Part shown: piece by piece, positions 1-5,957 of the stretch
Layout of the letters: the number at the start of each line of letters is the position of its first letter
Position numbering within the stretch: position 1 is the stretch's first letter
Translations under genes and position numbers: made by a program
The notes under the pieces: generated by a model
Databases searched by the model: none
What the model saw: the letters and a program-made list of their open reading frames with translations, nothing else
Told to the model about the DNA's origin: nothing
Assembly: GCA_964393875.1 (NCBI GenBank)
Contig: CAYMUZ010000057.1
Location: 1-6,932, forward strand
DNA length: 6,932 bases
From: JAHFHB01 sp964393875
Lineage (GTDB): Bacteria > Omnitrophota > Omnitrophia > Omnitrophales > Aquincolibacteriaceae
Direction: 5' to 3'

Positions 1-1
1 G

Positions 2-310
2 CCCGAACGAGTCATCGGAAGAGTCATTCGGGTCGGGCGCCTAGATCTAACACGGCCTTGGTGGCGATTCTTGGGAAAGGTCACGGCCCTTGCTTCTTAT
101 TTCCAAGGGTGGCTTTATGCGCGGTTGAAAATTGGAGTCAAGAGCACTAAGGCATTCATTCATTATCGATTTTTGAAAAACCCCAAAAGCTTTTTCGATC
201 GCGCTGTCCGTGGTTACGACTCATTCGAATGTCTATCAGGACAGCCTGGCAAAACCCAAGGAAATAGCAAAATACATAAAAGTCGGTTGAGGCGTGATGA
301 CAAGCTGTGA
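2..310 (+). CDS. 3' end of an unidentified gene (possible glycosyltransferase tail)
   Basis: This frame is open from the left edge of the window to a TGA at 308-310, giving 102 codons with no start required inside the window. I do not recognise the product. The visible C-terminus is strongly basic and aromatic. It has a patch reading RLDLTRPWWRFLGKV followed by ASYFQGWLYARLKIG, then a basic tail that looks disordered (SKIHKSRLRRDDKL). Amphipathic, basic and aromatic tails of this kind are common at the end of family-2 or family-4 glycosyltransferases that sit on the inner membrane, and the lipid-type ABC exporter downstream fits an envelope cluster. That assignment is inference from composition and context, not from a catalytic motif. 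A TTG at 71 could act as an internal start, but a partial gene entering from the left is simpler. The frame may also be open by chance. Confidence 0.4.
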   Translation, partial: PERVIGRVIRVGRLDLTRPWWRFLGKVTALASYFQGWLYARLKIGVKSTKAFIHYRFLKNPKSFFDRAVRGYDSFECLSGQPGKTQGNSKIHKSRLRRDDKL

Positions 311-425
311 AAAATCCGCATCCCGCCAAATTGCAGCGCTTTTAGCAAAAACAGCGCGCGGGTATACGATTGAATATGGACCGGAAGACAGCCACCGCAT
401 GCCGGCTCTTTTGGAAAGGCTGTAA
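297..425 (+). CDS. Small 42-codon ORF overlapping both neighbours (hypothetical or gene remnant)
   Basis: An ATG at 297 opens a frame that ends at TAA 423-425. A plausible ribosome binding site, GAGG at 289-292, lies four bases upstream. The ORF overlaps the last 14 bases of the preceding frame and the first 56 bases of the ABC transporter frame. The product starts MTSCEKSASRQIAALL and ends EDSHRMPALLERL. It looks more protein-like than the exporter frame across the same bases, but matches no family I know. It could be a true short peptide gene, the remnant of a gene cut short by a frameshift, or chance. The start position and Shine-Dalgarno are the only direct support. Confidence 0.25.
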   Translation: MTSCEKSASRQIAALLAKTARGYTIEYGPEDSHRMPALLERL

Positions 426-2250
426 AATCAAAGACCATTCATTTAGACAAGACCTCAGAGTTCTCCGAAAATTTTTTAAGTTAACGCACGTAAATTTCCT
501 TGCGACCGCTGGCTCTATCGTCCTTGCTCTCATGGCCACCGGCTTGGAAGGCCTTACTTATGCCTTACTGATCCCGACCATCCATGCGCTTCTTGGAAAC
601 AATGCGGAATTTATCCGCGAGACGCCGTATGTCCGGCCCCTTATGAACTGGATTCCTGCGCAAGTCCGCTTTTCAGACACACGCCTGCTTTTCTCTCTGA
701 TCAGCTTTATCTGTATCGCGAACCTTCTAAAAAATGTTGTCCGTGTTTTTTTTGAAAGGATCGGCATGGTCCAGACTCAGCAGGTTGCAACCCGCTTGAG
801 AGCGCTTATTTATGCGCGTTTTCTGAGTTTTGGGAAATATTTTTTCGACCAACGGACTTTGGGAGGGCTCCAGAATATTCTCATGAGTCATCCCCGGAAA
901 ATCGCCCAGGGCTTGAAAGTGCTCCAGCAGGCATTTTATTCAACCGTGATGCTGGCGGTCAGCTTCATGATCATGTTTCATATTTCTTGGCAACTGACTC
1001 TGGTCACGATTATTTTCTGGCCGATTTTAAACTTTGCTGTCGGCGGCATCATACGTCAAATCCGCAGGTCTTCGGTTTCGTTTGCTCAAGCCAACTCGGA
1101 ACTTGCAAAAAAAATCCATAACGCTTTGATTTGTATGCTGATGATCAAGGCTTGTTCCAGCGAGGACACAGAGAAAGAACGGCTTATGAAACCGAGCGAA
1201 TCCGTAGAAAAGGCCGCCGTCGCAACGGCCTGGAGACAGTTTCTTATTACCCCGATCCAGGAAACAGCGGGAATGGGGATGATTTTTATTTTAATTGGAC
1301 TCATGGCTTACAGGGGGATTGATGAAAAGTCCGGACACGTTGCCGCCTACCTTGTTTTTTTTATTATTCTAAGACGCTCGACACCTATGTTCGCAGCTTT
1401 CTCAGGTCTGGCGGCATCCTTGGCATCAATCGGCGGATCGCTAGGAGAGCTTGATGAATTATTTTCAGACGAGAATAAGTTTTATGTGGCTGACGGCGGC
1501 GCAGAATTTCCGGGATTGAAAAATAAAATCCGCATTGATCATCTGAATTTTGGATACGCTGGACATGCGTCTCTTTTGAAAGACGTTTCGTTTGCAGTGC
1601 CAAAAGGAAAGATGACGGCCCTTGTCGGGCCCACGGGCGCCGGCAAGACAACGCTGATACACCTTCTCATGCGTTTTTATGAGTGTCCGGCAGACACGCT
1701 TTTTGTCGATGAGCGCGACCTGAGGGATTTCAGCCTGCGGTCATTTCATCAACACGCGGCTTTCATCGGTCAAGAGCCGCTGCTTTTTAACGAAACAATC
1801 CGTTTTAATCTGAATTATGGCCTGGAGAGGGAGGCTTCTGCAGAAGCCATTGCGGATGCGTTAAAACAGGCACGGTTATATGATTTCACAATGGGCCTTA
1901 CTCAGGGGTTAGAAACCGCCGTGGGGGACCGCGGGATCCGGCTTTCAGGAGGTGAGAAGCAGCGGCTCTCCATTGCACGCGCTCTTTTAAGACAGGCGGA
2001 GATCCTTATTCTAGATGAAGCGACCAGTGCCCTCGATGGCGAAACAGAGCGCTTGATTCACGACGCGCTTGCAGAAGCCGTTAAGGGAAGAACCACGCTT
2101 GTTGTTGCGCACCGGTTTTCAACCATACGGCATGCCGACCAGATTGTTGTGATGAACGAAGGCCGTGTCGTTGAAACAGGAACCTTGAAAGAACTGCTTG
2201 AGAGCAAAGGCCTATTTTCAAAACTATGGGAAGCCCAGCGGTTCTATTGA
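370..2250 (+). CDS. ABC exporter half-transporter, MsbA-like (lipid/polysaccharide type), membrane domain fused to ATPase
   Basis: This is a complete type-IV exporter with the order membrane domain then ATPase domain, 626 residues against about 580 for MsbA. It should work as an inner-membrane homodimer that flips or exports a hydrophobic or lipid-linked substrate. Hydrophobic helices lie near residues 42-75, 104-127, 185-228 and 291-355. The nucleotide-binding domain spans about 388-620. Its A-loop tyrosine is Y396, Walker A GPTGAGKTT is at 420-428, the Q-loop glutamine is Q468, and the LSGGE signature is at 525-529. Walker B ILILDE ends at the catalytic E550, the D-loop SALD is at 553-556, and the switch histidine is H581. 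All catalytic residues are intact, so the gene looks functional. The start is uncertain: TTG at 370 or ATG at 376, neither with a good Shine-Dalgarno. No other ATG, GTG or TTG in frame occurs before the first membrane helix. Lipid A, a glycolipid or a polysaccharide precursor are possible substrates; the sequence does not decide. Confidence 0.93.
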   Translation: MNMDRKTATACRLFWKGCKIKDHSFRQDLRVLRKFFKLTHVNFLATAGSIVLALMATGLEGLTYALLIPTIHALLGNNAEFIRETPYVRPLMNWIPAQVRFSDTRLLFSLISFICIANLLKNVVRVFFERIGMVQTQQVATRLRALIYARFLSFGKYFFDQRTLGGLQNILMSHPRKIAQGLKVLQQAFYSTVMLAVSFMIMFHISWQLTLVTIIFWPILNFAVGGIIRQIRRSSVSFAQANSELAKKIHNALICMLMIKACSSEDTEKERLMKPSESVEKAAVATAWRQFLITPIQETAGMGMIFILIGLMAYRGIDEKSGHVAAYLVFFIILRRSTPMFAAFSGLAASLASIGGSLGELDELFSDENKFYVADGGAEFPGLKNKIRIDHLNFGYAGHASLLKDVSFAVPKGKMTALVGPTGAGKTTLIHLLMRFYECPADTLFVDERDLRDFSLRSFHQHAAFIGQEPLLFNETIRFNLNYGLEREASAEAIADALKQARLYDFTMGLTQGLETAVGDRGIRLSGGEKQRLSIARALLRQAEILILDEATSALDGETERLIHDALAEAVKGRTTLVVAHRFSTIRHADQIVVMNEGRVVETGTLKELLESKGLFSKLWEAQRFY

Positions 2251-3020
2251 TTATGATTACATCCCTTTTATTTTTTCCTGAAAAAGACATCGTCGAGCGG
2301 CCTGAAGATTATGGGCTGACAGCGGAAGACGTTTTTCCGGTTACGGACGACGGTGTCAAACTGCATGGCTGGTATTTCCAGGCGCGTGAGGCCAAGGCAG
2401 CACTGTTGTTTTTTCATGGTAACGCCGGCAACATTTCAGGGCGTATCCATAAAGCCAAAGGCTGGGTGGAGCGCGGTGTCTCTGTTTTGCTTTTGGACTA
2501 CCGGAGCTATGGATTAAGCGATGGGCAAATTCAGACAGGCGAGGATATTGTGGTGGATGCCAAGGCCGGCTTGAATGAACTGATGGGGGTAAAGAAGTGG
2601 GCGAGTGAAAAAATTATATTTTATGGCGAATCGCTCGGCAGTTATCCGGCAACGCGCTTAGCCGTTGATTACAAAGCGGCCGGTCTTATTCTTGAGGCGC
2701 CTTTTACCGCGTTTACCGATCTGGCGGCCATCCATTATCCCGCTTTGCCAAAATTTATGGTCGAAGCGATGCTTAAGGAGTTTCGTTTTGATAATTTGAG
2801 CCTGATTCCAAAAATTCAAACGCCGTTTTTTATCATGCACGGTACTGCGGATGCGACCTGCCCCTATGAAATGGGAAAGAAACTATTCGAAGCAGCACCT
2901 GAACACAAATTCTTTTTCAGTGTGCCCGATGCCGGGCACAATAATTTGCCGGAGTCTGCGGGAGCGGCTTATTGGGAAGAACCGAATGAATTTTTGAAAA
3001 AACTTAACGATTGGTTTTAA
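2226..3020 (+). CDS. Alpha/beta hydrolase, membrane-anchored (Bem46/YfhR-like, serine hydrolase)
   Basis: The 264-residue product is a single-domain alpha/beta hydrolase. An N-terminal hydrophobic stretch (about residues 4-17, AVLLIMITSLLFF) is a likely uncleaved anchor. It is followed by the ADDGVKLHGWY-type strand typical of the family. The oxyanion-hole motif HGNAGN is at 64-69. The nucleophile elbow is G134-E-S136-L-G138, the catalytic acid is probably D209 in HGTADATCP, and the catalytic base H238 is in DAGHNN. The triad is complete. Family members include esterases, lipases and acyl-transfer enzymes, so the substrate cannot be named. Its ATG at 2226 lies 25 bases inside the exporter gene, which suggests co-transcription and translational coupling. 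A second ATG at 2253, just after the exporter stop, would remove nine residues including part of the anchor. I prefer 2226 because it keeps the anchor whole. The 3' end overlaps the convergent phosphatase gene. Confidence 0.88.
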   Translation: MGSPAVLLIMITSLLFFPEKDIVERPEDYGLTAEDVFPVTDDGVKLHGWYFQAREAKAALLFFHGNAGNISGRIHKAKGWVERGVSVLLLDYRSYGLSDGQIQTGEDIVVDAKAGLNELMGVKKWASEKIIFYGESLGSYPATRLAVDYKAAGLILEAPFTAFTDLAAIHYPALPKFMVEAMLKEFRFDNLSLIPKIQTPFFIMHGTADATCPYEMGKKLFEAAPEHKFFFSVPDAGHNNLPESAGAAYWEEPNEFLKKLNDWF

Positions 3021-3819
3021 TGACCCGAAGAATGTTTTTGTGAATCAGGCCATTGGAGGCGACGATGGAGGGTTCGGTGAGGGGGGCGCGCTTGCCGGAG
3101 TAGTCAGTAACTTTGCCGCCAGCTTCTTCAAGAATAAGTACTCCCGCCGCTTTGTCCCACGGATTTAAAACAGCTTCCCAGTAGCCGTCAAAACGTCCGC
3201 AAGCTACGTAGCAGAGGTCGAGCGCGGCCGAGCCGAGGCGGCGGATTTCCTGAGCTTTCATCAAGAAAGCTCTGAAGACGCGCAGGTATTTGTCTGGGTC
3301 TTTACGGCGGTCATAGGGAAACCCGGTTGCAAGCAGGGCGTCGTTCAATTTGTTTGTTTTGGAAACGGCAATTTTTTTGCCGTTCAAAAAAGCACCTCTG
3401 TCGAGCTCGGCAAAAAAAAGCTCATCCCGCATGGGGTCATAGACTCCGCCGAGTTTGACTATCCCGTGGTCTTCATAGGCAATGGAGACACTGCAGATCG
3501 GCAGGCTGTGTGCGAAATTGGTGGTGCCGTCGATGGGGTCAATGATCCAGCGGTGGGGCGCAGTGCCGCCCTGCCCGCCTTTTGTGTGGCGGGTGCTGCC
3601 AGATTCCTCCGCCAGAAAGGCATGATCCGGAAAGGTTCGGCGAATTGTCTGGATGATCAGGCGTTCAGCGGCACGGTCAGTTTCGGTGACAAGATCGACA
3701 GCGCCTTTTTTGGTAATGCGTTTTTTGCGAGAAATGGCGTTGCGGATAAGAGTTCCGGCACCGTTGAATGCTTGGAACAGGGCTCTTTTCAATTTGGGGT
3801 TATTCATATAAAATGGCAT
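3004..3819 (-). CDS. Inositol monophosphatase family protein (SuhB-like)
   Basis: The product has 271 residues, normal for this Mg-dependent, lithium-sensitive phosphatase fold. Visible motifs are DLVTETD at 42-48, AEESG at 70-74 with metal ligand E71, and WIIDPIDGTTNFAHSLP at 91-107 with metal ligands D94 and D97. NPWDKAAGVLILEEAGG at 219-235 carries the late metal ligand D222. Likely substrates are inositol-1-phosphate or related sugar phosphates; some relatives act on 3'-phosphoadenosine 5'-phosphate, histidinol phosphate or fructose-1,6-bisphosphate. SuhB also binds the transcription machinery in E. coli, and nothing here tests that. A short glycine-rich stretch (GGQGG near 81-85) sits between the first two metal motifs. 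Two starts are possible: ATG at 3819, or ATG at 3807, which gives MNNPKLKRAL and a length before the AG motif nearer to SuhB. Neither has a Shine-Dalgarno. The gene is divergent from icd and its 3' end overlaps the hydrolase by 17 bases. Confidence 0.92.
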   Translation of the reverse strand: MPFYMNNPKLKRALFQAFNGAGTLIRNAISRKKRITKKGAVDLVTETDRAAERLIIQTIRRTFPDHAFLAEESGSTRHTKGGQGGTAPHRWIIDPIDGTTNFAHSLPICSVSIAYEDHGIVKLGGVYDPMRDELFFAELDRGAFLNGKKIAVSKTNKLNDALLATGFPYDRRKDPDKYLRVFRAFLMKAQEIRRLGSAALDLCYVACGRFDGYWEAVLNPWDKAAGVLILEEAGGKVTDYSGKRAPLTEPSIVASNGLIHKNILRVIKTNR

Positions 3820-3832
3820 GAACTGCTATTAT
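3803..3832 (+). promoter_or_regulatory. icd: Predicted extended -10 promoter for the icd-mdh-acn operon
   Basis: TGC directly precedes TATTAT (3827-3832), giving the TGn extended -10 motif with a five-of-six -10 box. A weak -35 candidate, TTCATA (3803-3808), lies 18 bases upstream; an extended -10 can make up for a weak -35. Transcription would start near 3839, leaving a leader of about 36 bases with the icd ribosome binding site inside it. The -10 shares bases 3828-3832 with the -10 of the opposing promoter, and its upstream part lies within the first codons of the phosphatase gene. Confidence 0.4.
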
Positions 3833-3855
3833 GGATTTCAGATTTCATTAGTCAA
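3828..3855 (-). promoter_or_regulatory. Predicted sigma70-type promoter for the inositol-phosphatase gene
   Basis: Read on the minus strand, TTGACT (bases 3855-3850) is followed after 16 bases by CATAAT (3833-3828). Each box matches its sigma70 consensus at five of six positions and the spacing is acceptable. Transcription would begin near 3821, only one or two bases before the upstream ATG at 3819. The message would then be nearly leaderless, or would start translation at the second ATG (3807) after a leader of about 14 bases. This is inference from motif matching alone. Confidence 0.5.
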
Positions 3856-3860
3856 GTTGT

Positions 3861-3867
3861 AAAGGAG
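3861..3867 (+). promoter_or_regulatory. icd: Ribosome binding site of icd
   Basis: AAAGGAG lies seven bases before the ATG at 3875. It is the clearest Shine-Dalgarno in the window and fixes the icd start. Confidence 0.8.
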
Positions 3868-3874
3868 CATCCAA

Positions 3875-4963
3875 ATGGGCAAATACAAAGTGACGTTGAT
3901 TCCGGGCGATGGCATCGGTCCCGAGCTGGCGGAGGTGGCTAAAAAATGCATCGATGCCACGGGCGTGTCGATCGATTGGGATATTCAAAGCGCGGGTGTC
4001 GATGTCATGGCCGTAGAAGGCACGCCGCTGCCGGATCGCGTGCTTGAATCAATCCGTAAAAACACAGTGGCGATCAAATCGCCCATTACCACGCCGGTGG
4101 GCACGGGTTTTCGATCGGTGAATGTGGCCTTGCGCAAAGAGCTTGATCTCTACGCGTGTGTGCGTCCGTGTAAAAGCTACGAGGGAGTGCGTTCGCGCTA
4201 CAAAAACATCGATCTTGTGATCGTGCGTGAAAATACCGAAGACCTCTATGCCGGTATTGAATTCCAAAAGGGCACCAAAGAGGGCGGTGAGATGATTGAT
4301 TTTATCAATAAGTACTCGCCTAAGAAAATCCGCCAGGATTCCGGCATCAGCATTAAACCGATTTCTGTGTTTGGGGCGGAACGGATTGTGCGCTATGCCT
4401 TCGAGTATGCGCGCAAATACAAACGCAAAAAAGTGACAGCCGTTCATAAAGCCAATATCATGAAATTCACCGACGGGCTTTTTTTGGAAGTCGCGCGTGA
4501 TGTGGCCAAGAAATATCCTGACATTGAATTTGAAGACCGCATTGTCGACAACATGTGCATGCAATTGGTGCAGATGCCTGAATGTTATGACGTGCTGGTA
4601 CTGCCCAATCTTTACGGAGACATTCTTTCGGATCTTTGCGCGGGCCTTATCGGCGGCCTTGGAGTTGCTCCCGGTGCCAACATTGGTGAAAAAGGCGCGC
4701 TGTTTGAAGCCACACATGGTTCTGCCCCAAAATATAAGGGCCTTAATAAGGTCAATCCGACCGCGCTTATTCTCTCGGGCGTGCTGATGCTGGATTATTT
4801 GGGCGAAAAGGAGGCTTCGGTTCGTTTGGAGCGGGCCGTTGCGGATGTGATTCGCGAAGGCAGATCGGTGACCTATGACATGAAGCAGGATAAAAATGAT
4901 CCCACCGCGGTTGGGACCAAAGAAATGGGCGATGCGATTATTGCCAGAATGACACAGCGCTAA
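3875..4963 (+). CDS. icd: Isocitrate dehydrogenase (decarboxylating), NAD(P)-dependent, short form
   Basis: This cytoplasmic enzyme oxidises isocitrate to 2-oxoglutarate and CO2. The 362 residues form one isocitrate/isopropylmalate dehydrogenase domain, shorter than the 416-residue E. coli Icd. GDGIGPE is at 11-17. The isocitrate-binding signature GFRSVNVALRKELD includes S81, N83 and R87, and R97 and R118 follow. The catalytic tyrosine is Y125 in RENTEDLYAGIE and the catalytic lysine is K192 in HKANIMK. The metal-binding aspartates D249 and D253 are in YGDILSDL. S81 with N83 marks isocitrate rather than isopropylmalate as substrate, and the mdh and aconitase neighbours agree. HGSAPKYKG at 281-289 keeps the Lys-Tyr pair (K286, Y287) that binds the 2'-phosphate of NADP in E. 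coli (K344, Y345). V293 and Y334 match V351 and Y391. Q338 replaces R395. This favours NADP or dual use over the strict NAD form, which has Asp-Ile there. It is the first gene of the operon. Confidence 0.95.
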   Translation: MGKYKVTLIPGDGIGPELAEVAKKCIDATGVSIDWDIQSAGVDVMAVEGTPLPDRVLESIRKNTVAIKSPITTPVGTGFRSVNVALRKELDLYACVRPCKSYEGVRSRYKNIDLVIVRENTEDLYAGIEFQKGTKEGGEMIDFINKYSPKKIRQDSGISIKPISVFGAERIVRYAFEYARKYKRKKVTAVHKANIMKFTDGLFLEVARDVAKKYPDIEFEDRIVDNMCMQLVQMPECYDVLVLPNLYGDILSDLCAGLIGGLGVAPGANIGEKGALFEATHGSAPKYKGLNKVNPTALILSGVLMLDYLGEKEASVRLERAVADVIREGRSVTYDMKQDKNDPTAVGTKEMGDAIIARMTQR

Positions 4964-5013
4964 GGGCGCTGAGTACATGACAGTATCGGTTTCCACACCG
5001 ATGCCAGAATGAC
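4942..5013 (+). repeat. Pair of 12-base direct repeats, exactly 60 bases apart, at the icd 3' end and before mdh
   Basis: TGCCAGAATGAC occurs at 4942-4953, inside the last codons of icd, and again at 5002-5013, in the gap before mdh. The copies lie in the same reading phase. The first encodes ARMTQR and the stop follows; the second would read ARMTKR if translated. This could be a decayed duplication of the icd 3' end, or chance. Confidence 0.5.
4955..5002 (+). other. Two small inverted repeats in the icd-mdh gap
   Basis: The gap from 4964 to 5027 is 64 bases. CAGCGC (4955-4960) pairs with GCGCTG (4966-4971) across a five-base loop that contains the icd stop. ATCGGT (4985-4990) pairs with ACCGAT (4997-5002) across a six-base loop. 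Neither is followed by a run of T, so they do not look like intrinsic terminators. They could stabilise or help process the message between icd and mdh. The stems are only six pairs each, so chance is possible. Confidence 0.35.
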
Positions 5014-5018
5014 GAAAC

Positions 5019-5024
5019 GGGGGA
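5019..5024 (+). promoter_or_regulatory. mdh: Ribosome binding site of mdh
   Basis: GGGGGA ends three bases before the ATG at 5028. It is purine-rich but departs from AGGAGG and is rather close to the start. No other plausible start with a better site lies nearby. Confidence 0.55.
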
Positions 5025-5027
5025 ATT

Positions 5028-5957
5028 ATGGCGAATCCAAAAGTAACGGTGGTTGGGGCGGGGTTTGTAGGTGCCACCACGGCGCAGAGACTGGTTGAGA
5101 AAGACATCGCTGACGTGGTCTTGATCGACGTGGTTGAGGGGTTGCCGCAGGGCAAAGCGCTCGACATGATGGAGTCGGCTCCGGTGGAGGGGTTTCGCAC
5201 GCGCGTGTTCGGTACGAACGATTATGCGGATACCAAAGATTCGGATGTGATTGTGATTACCGCGGGGTTGGCGCGCAAGCCCGGTATGAGCCGCGATGAT
5301 CTTTTGGCAAAAAATGCCGAAATTGTGGGGGGCATTGTCGATCGTTGCGCTGAAGAATCACCGCGAGCGGTGATTATCGTGGTTACAAATCCTCTCGATG
5401 CCATGACGTACCTGGCATGGAAGAGATCAGGTTTTCCGGCCAACCGCGTTTTTGGCATGGCGGGTGTGCTGGATTCTTCGCGCTACGGTTATTTTCTTTC
5501 AGAGGAACTCTTATGCCCTCCGGGCGACGTGGATGCCATTGTGTTTGGTGGGCATGGGGACGACATGGTGCCGGTACCGCAATTTACAAAGGTCAAAGGC
5601 AAGCCGGTCACCGAGCTGCTGCCGGCGGATGTGATTGAAAAAATCAACCAGCGTACGCGTGACGGGGGGGCTGAAATTGTGGCCCTGCTTAAAACCGGGA
5701 GCGCTTATTACGCGCCATCGGCCTCGGCGGTTAAAATGGTTAAATCGGTGGTGCAGAATGCGGGCGAGGTCATGCCCTGCTGTGTGTATCTGACGGGCCA
5801 ATATGGTTTGAGAGATGTTTATTGCGGCGTGCCGGCGCGCCTTGGGCGTGAGGGCGTGCTTGAAATCCCCGAGTGGCCGCTTACCGAGAAGCAGCGAATA
5901 GAATTGGCCGCGTCTGCGGTGCACGTGCAGGAAAATTGTTCAAAGCTAAAATTATAA
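5028..5957 (+). CDS. mdh: Malate dehydrogenase, LDH-like type (NAD-dependent)
   Basis: This cytoplasmic enzyme interconverts malate and oxaloacetate with NAD. The 309 residues match the short LDH-like (type 3) malate dehydrogenases rather than the E. coli dimeric type. The Rossmann motif GAGFVG is at 10-15. D34 at the end of the second strand marks preference for NAD over NADP. The mobile substrate loop is LARKPGMSRDD at 81-91. R83 stands where lactate dehydrogenases have Gln, which specifies a dicarboxylate substrate, and R89 is the second loop arginine. N121 is in TNPLDAMTY. D149 and R152 are in VLDSSR, and the catalytic H176 is in GGHGDDM. All catalytic residues are present. The gene sits 64 bases after icd and touches the aconitase gene, so it is almost certainly part of one TCA-cycle operon. 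Confidence 0.95.
   Translation: MANPKVTVVGAGFVGATTAQRLVEKDIADVVLIDVVEGLPQGKALDMMESAPVEGFRTRVFGTNDYADTKDSDVIVITAGLARKPGMSRDDLLAKNAEIVGGIVDRCAEESPRAVIIVVTNPLDAMTYLAWKRSGFPANRVFGMAGVLDSSRYGYFLSEELLCPPGDVDAIVFGGHGDDMVPVPQFTKVKGKPVTELLPADVIEKINQRTRDGGAEIVALLKTGSAYYAPSASAVKMVKSVVQNAGEVMPCCVYLTGQYGLRDVYCGVPARLGREGVLEIPEWPLTEKQRIELAASAVHVQENCSKLKL

Noticed and set aside
1..38. GCCCGA / TCGGGC inverted ends and the GAGTCAT tandem copies at 9-15 and 21-27
   Set aside because: The stem is six pairs with a long loop and the copies fall in an open coding frame. It has no tRNA or attachment-site features.
214..438. A 74-codon minus-strand frame at the left edge
   Set aside because: No ribosome binding site, no known motif, and it lies opposite plus-strand frames that fit the operon direction better.
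740..1370. T runs of eight bases in the exporter gene as possible frameshift or slippage sites
   Set aside because: The reading frame stays intact and homologous through both runs, so there is no evidence of a shift.
2997..3017. AT-rich inverted repeat at the hydrolase/phosphatase junction as a bidirectional terminator
   Set aside because: The stem is only about five A-T-rich pairs and lies in coding sequence of both genes, so it is too weak to call.
3364..3384. Perfect eight-base inverted repeat AACGGCAA / TTGCCGTT with a five-base loop
   Set aside because: It lies within the phosphatase coding sequence, encoding NGKKIAV, and has no T tract after the stem on either strand. Chance from codon choice is the best explanation, not a terminator.
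3466..3942. A 158-codon plus-strand frame antisense to the phosphatase and running into icd
   Set aside because: It overlaps the metal-binding core of a recognised phosphatase and the icd start. The product resembles no family.
4049..5200. A 383-codon open frame on the minus strand across icd and the start of mdh
   Set aside because: It is antisense to two clearly recognised enzymes, has no known motifs, is rich in His, Arg and Phe as expected from reverse-frame reading, and has no ribosome binding site. It is open because of codon bias in icd and mdh.
5511..5924. A 137-codon minus-strand frame inside mdh
   Set aside because: It is a shadow of mdh, low in recognisable structure and rich in His and Arg.
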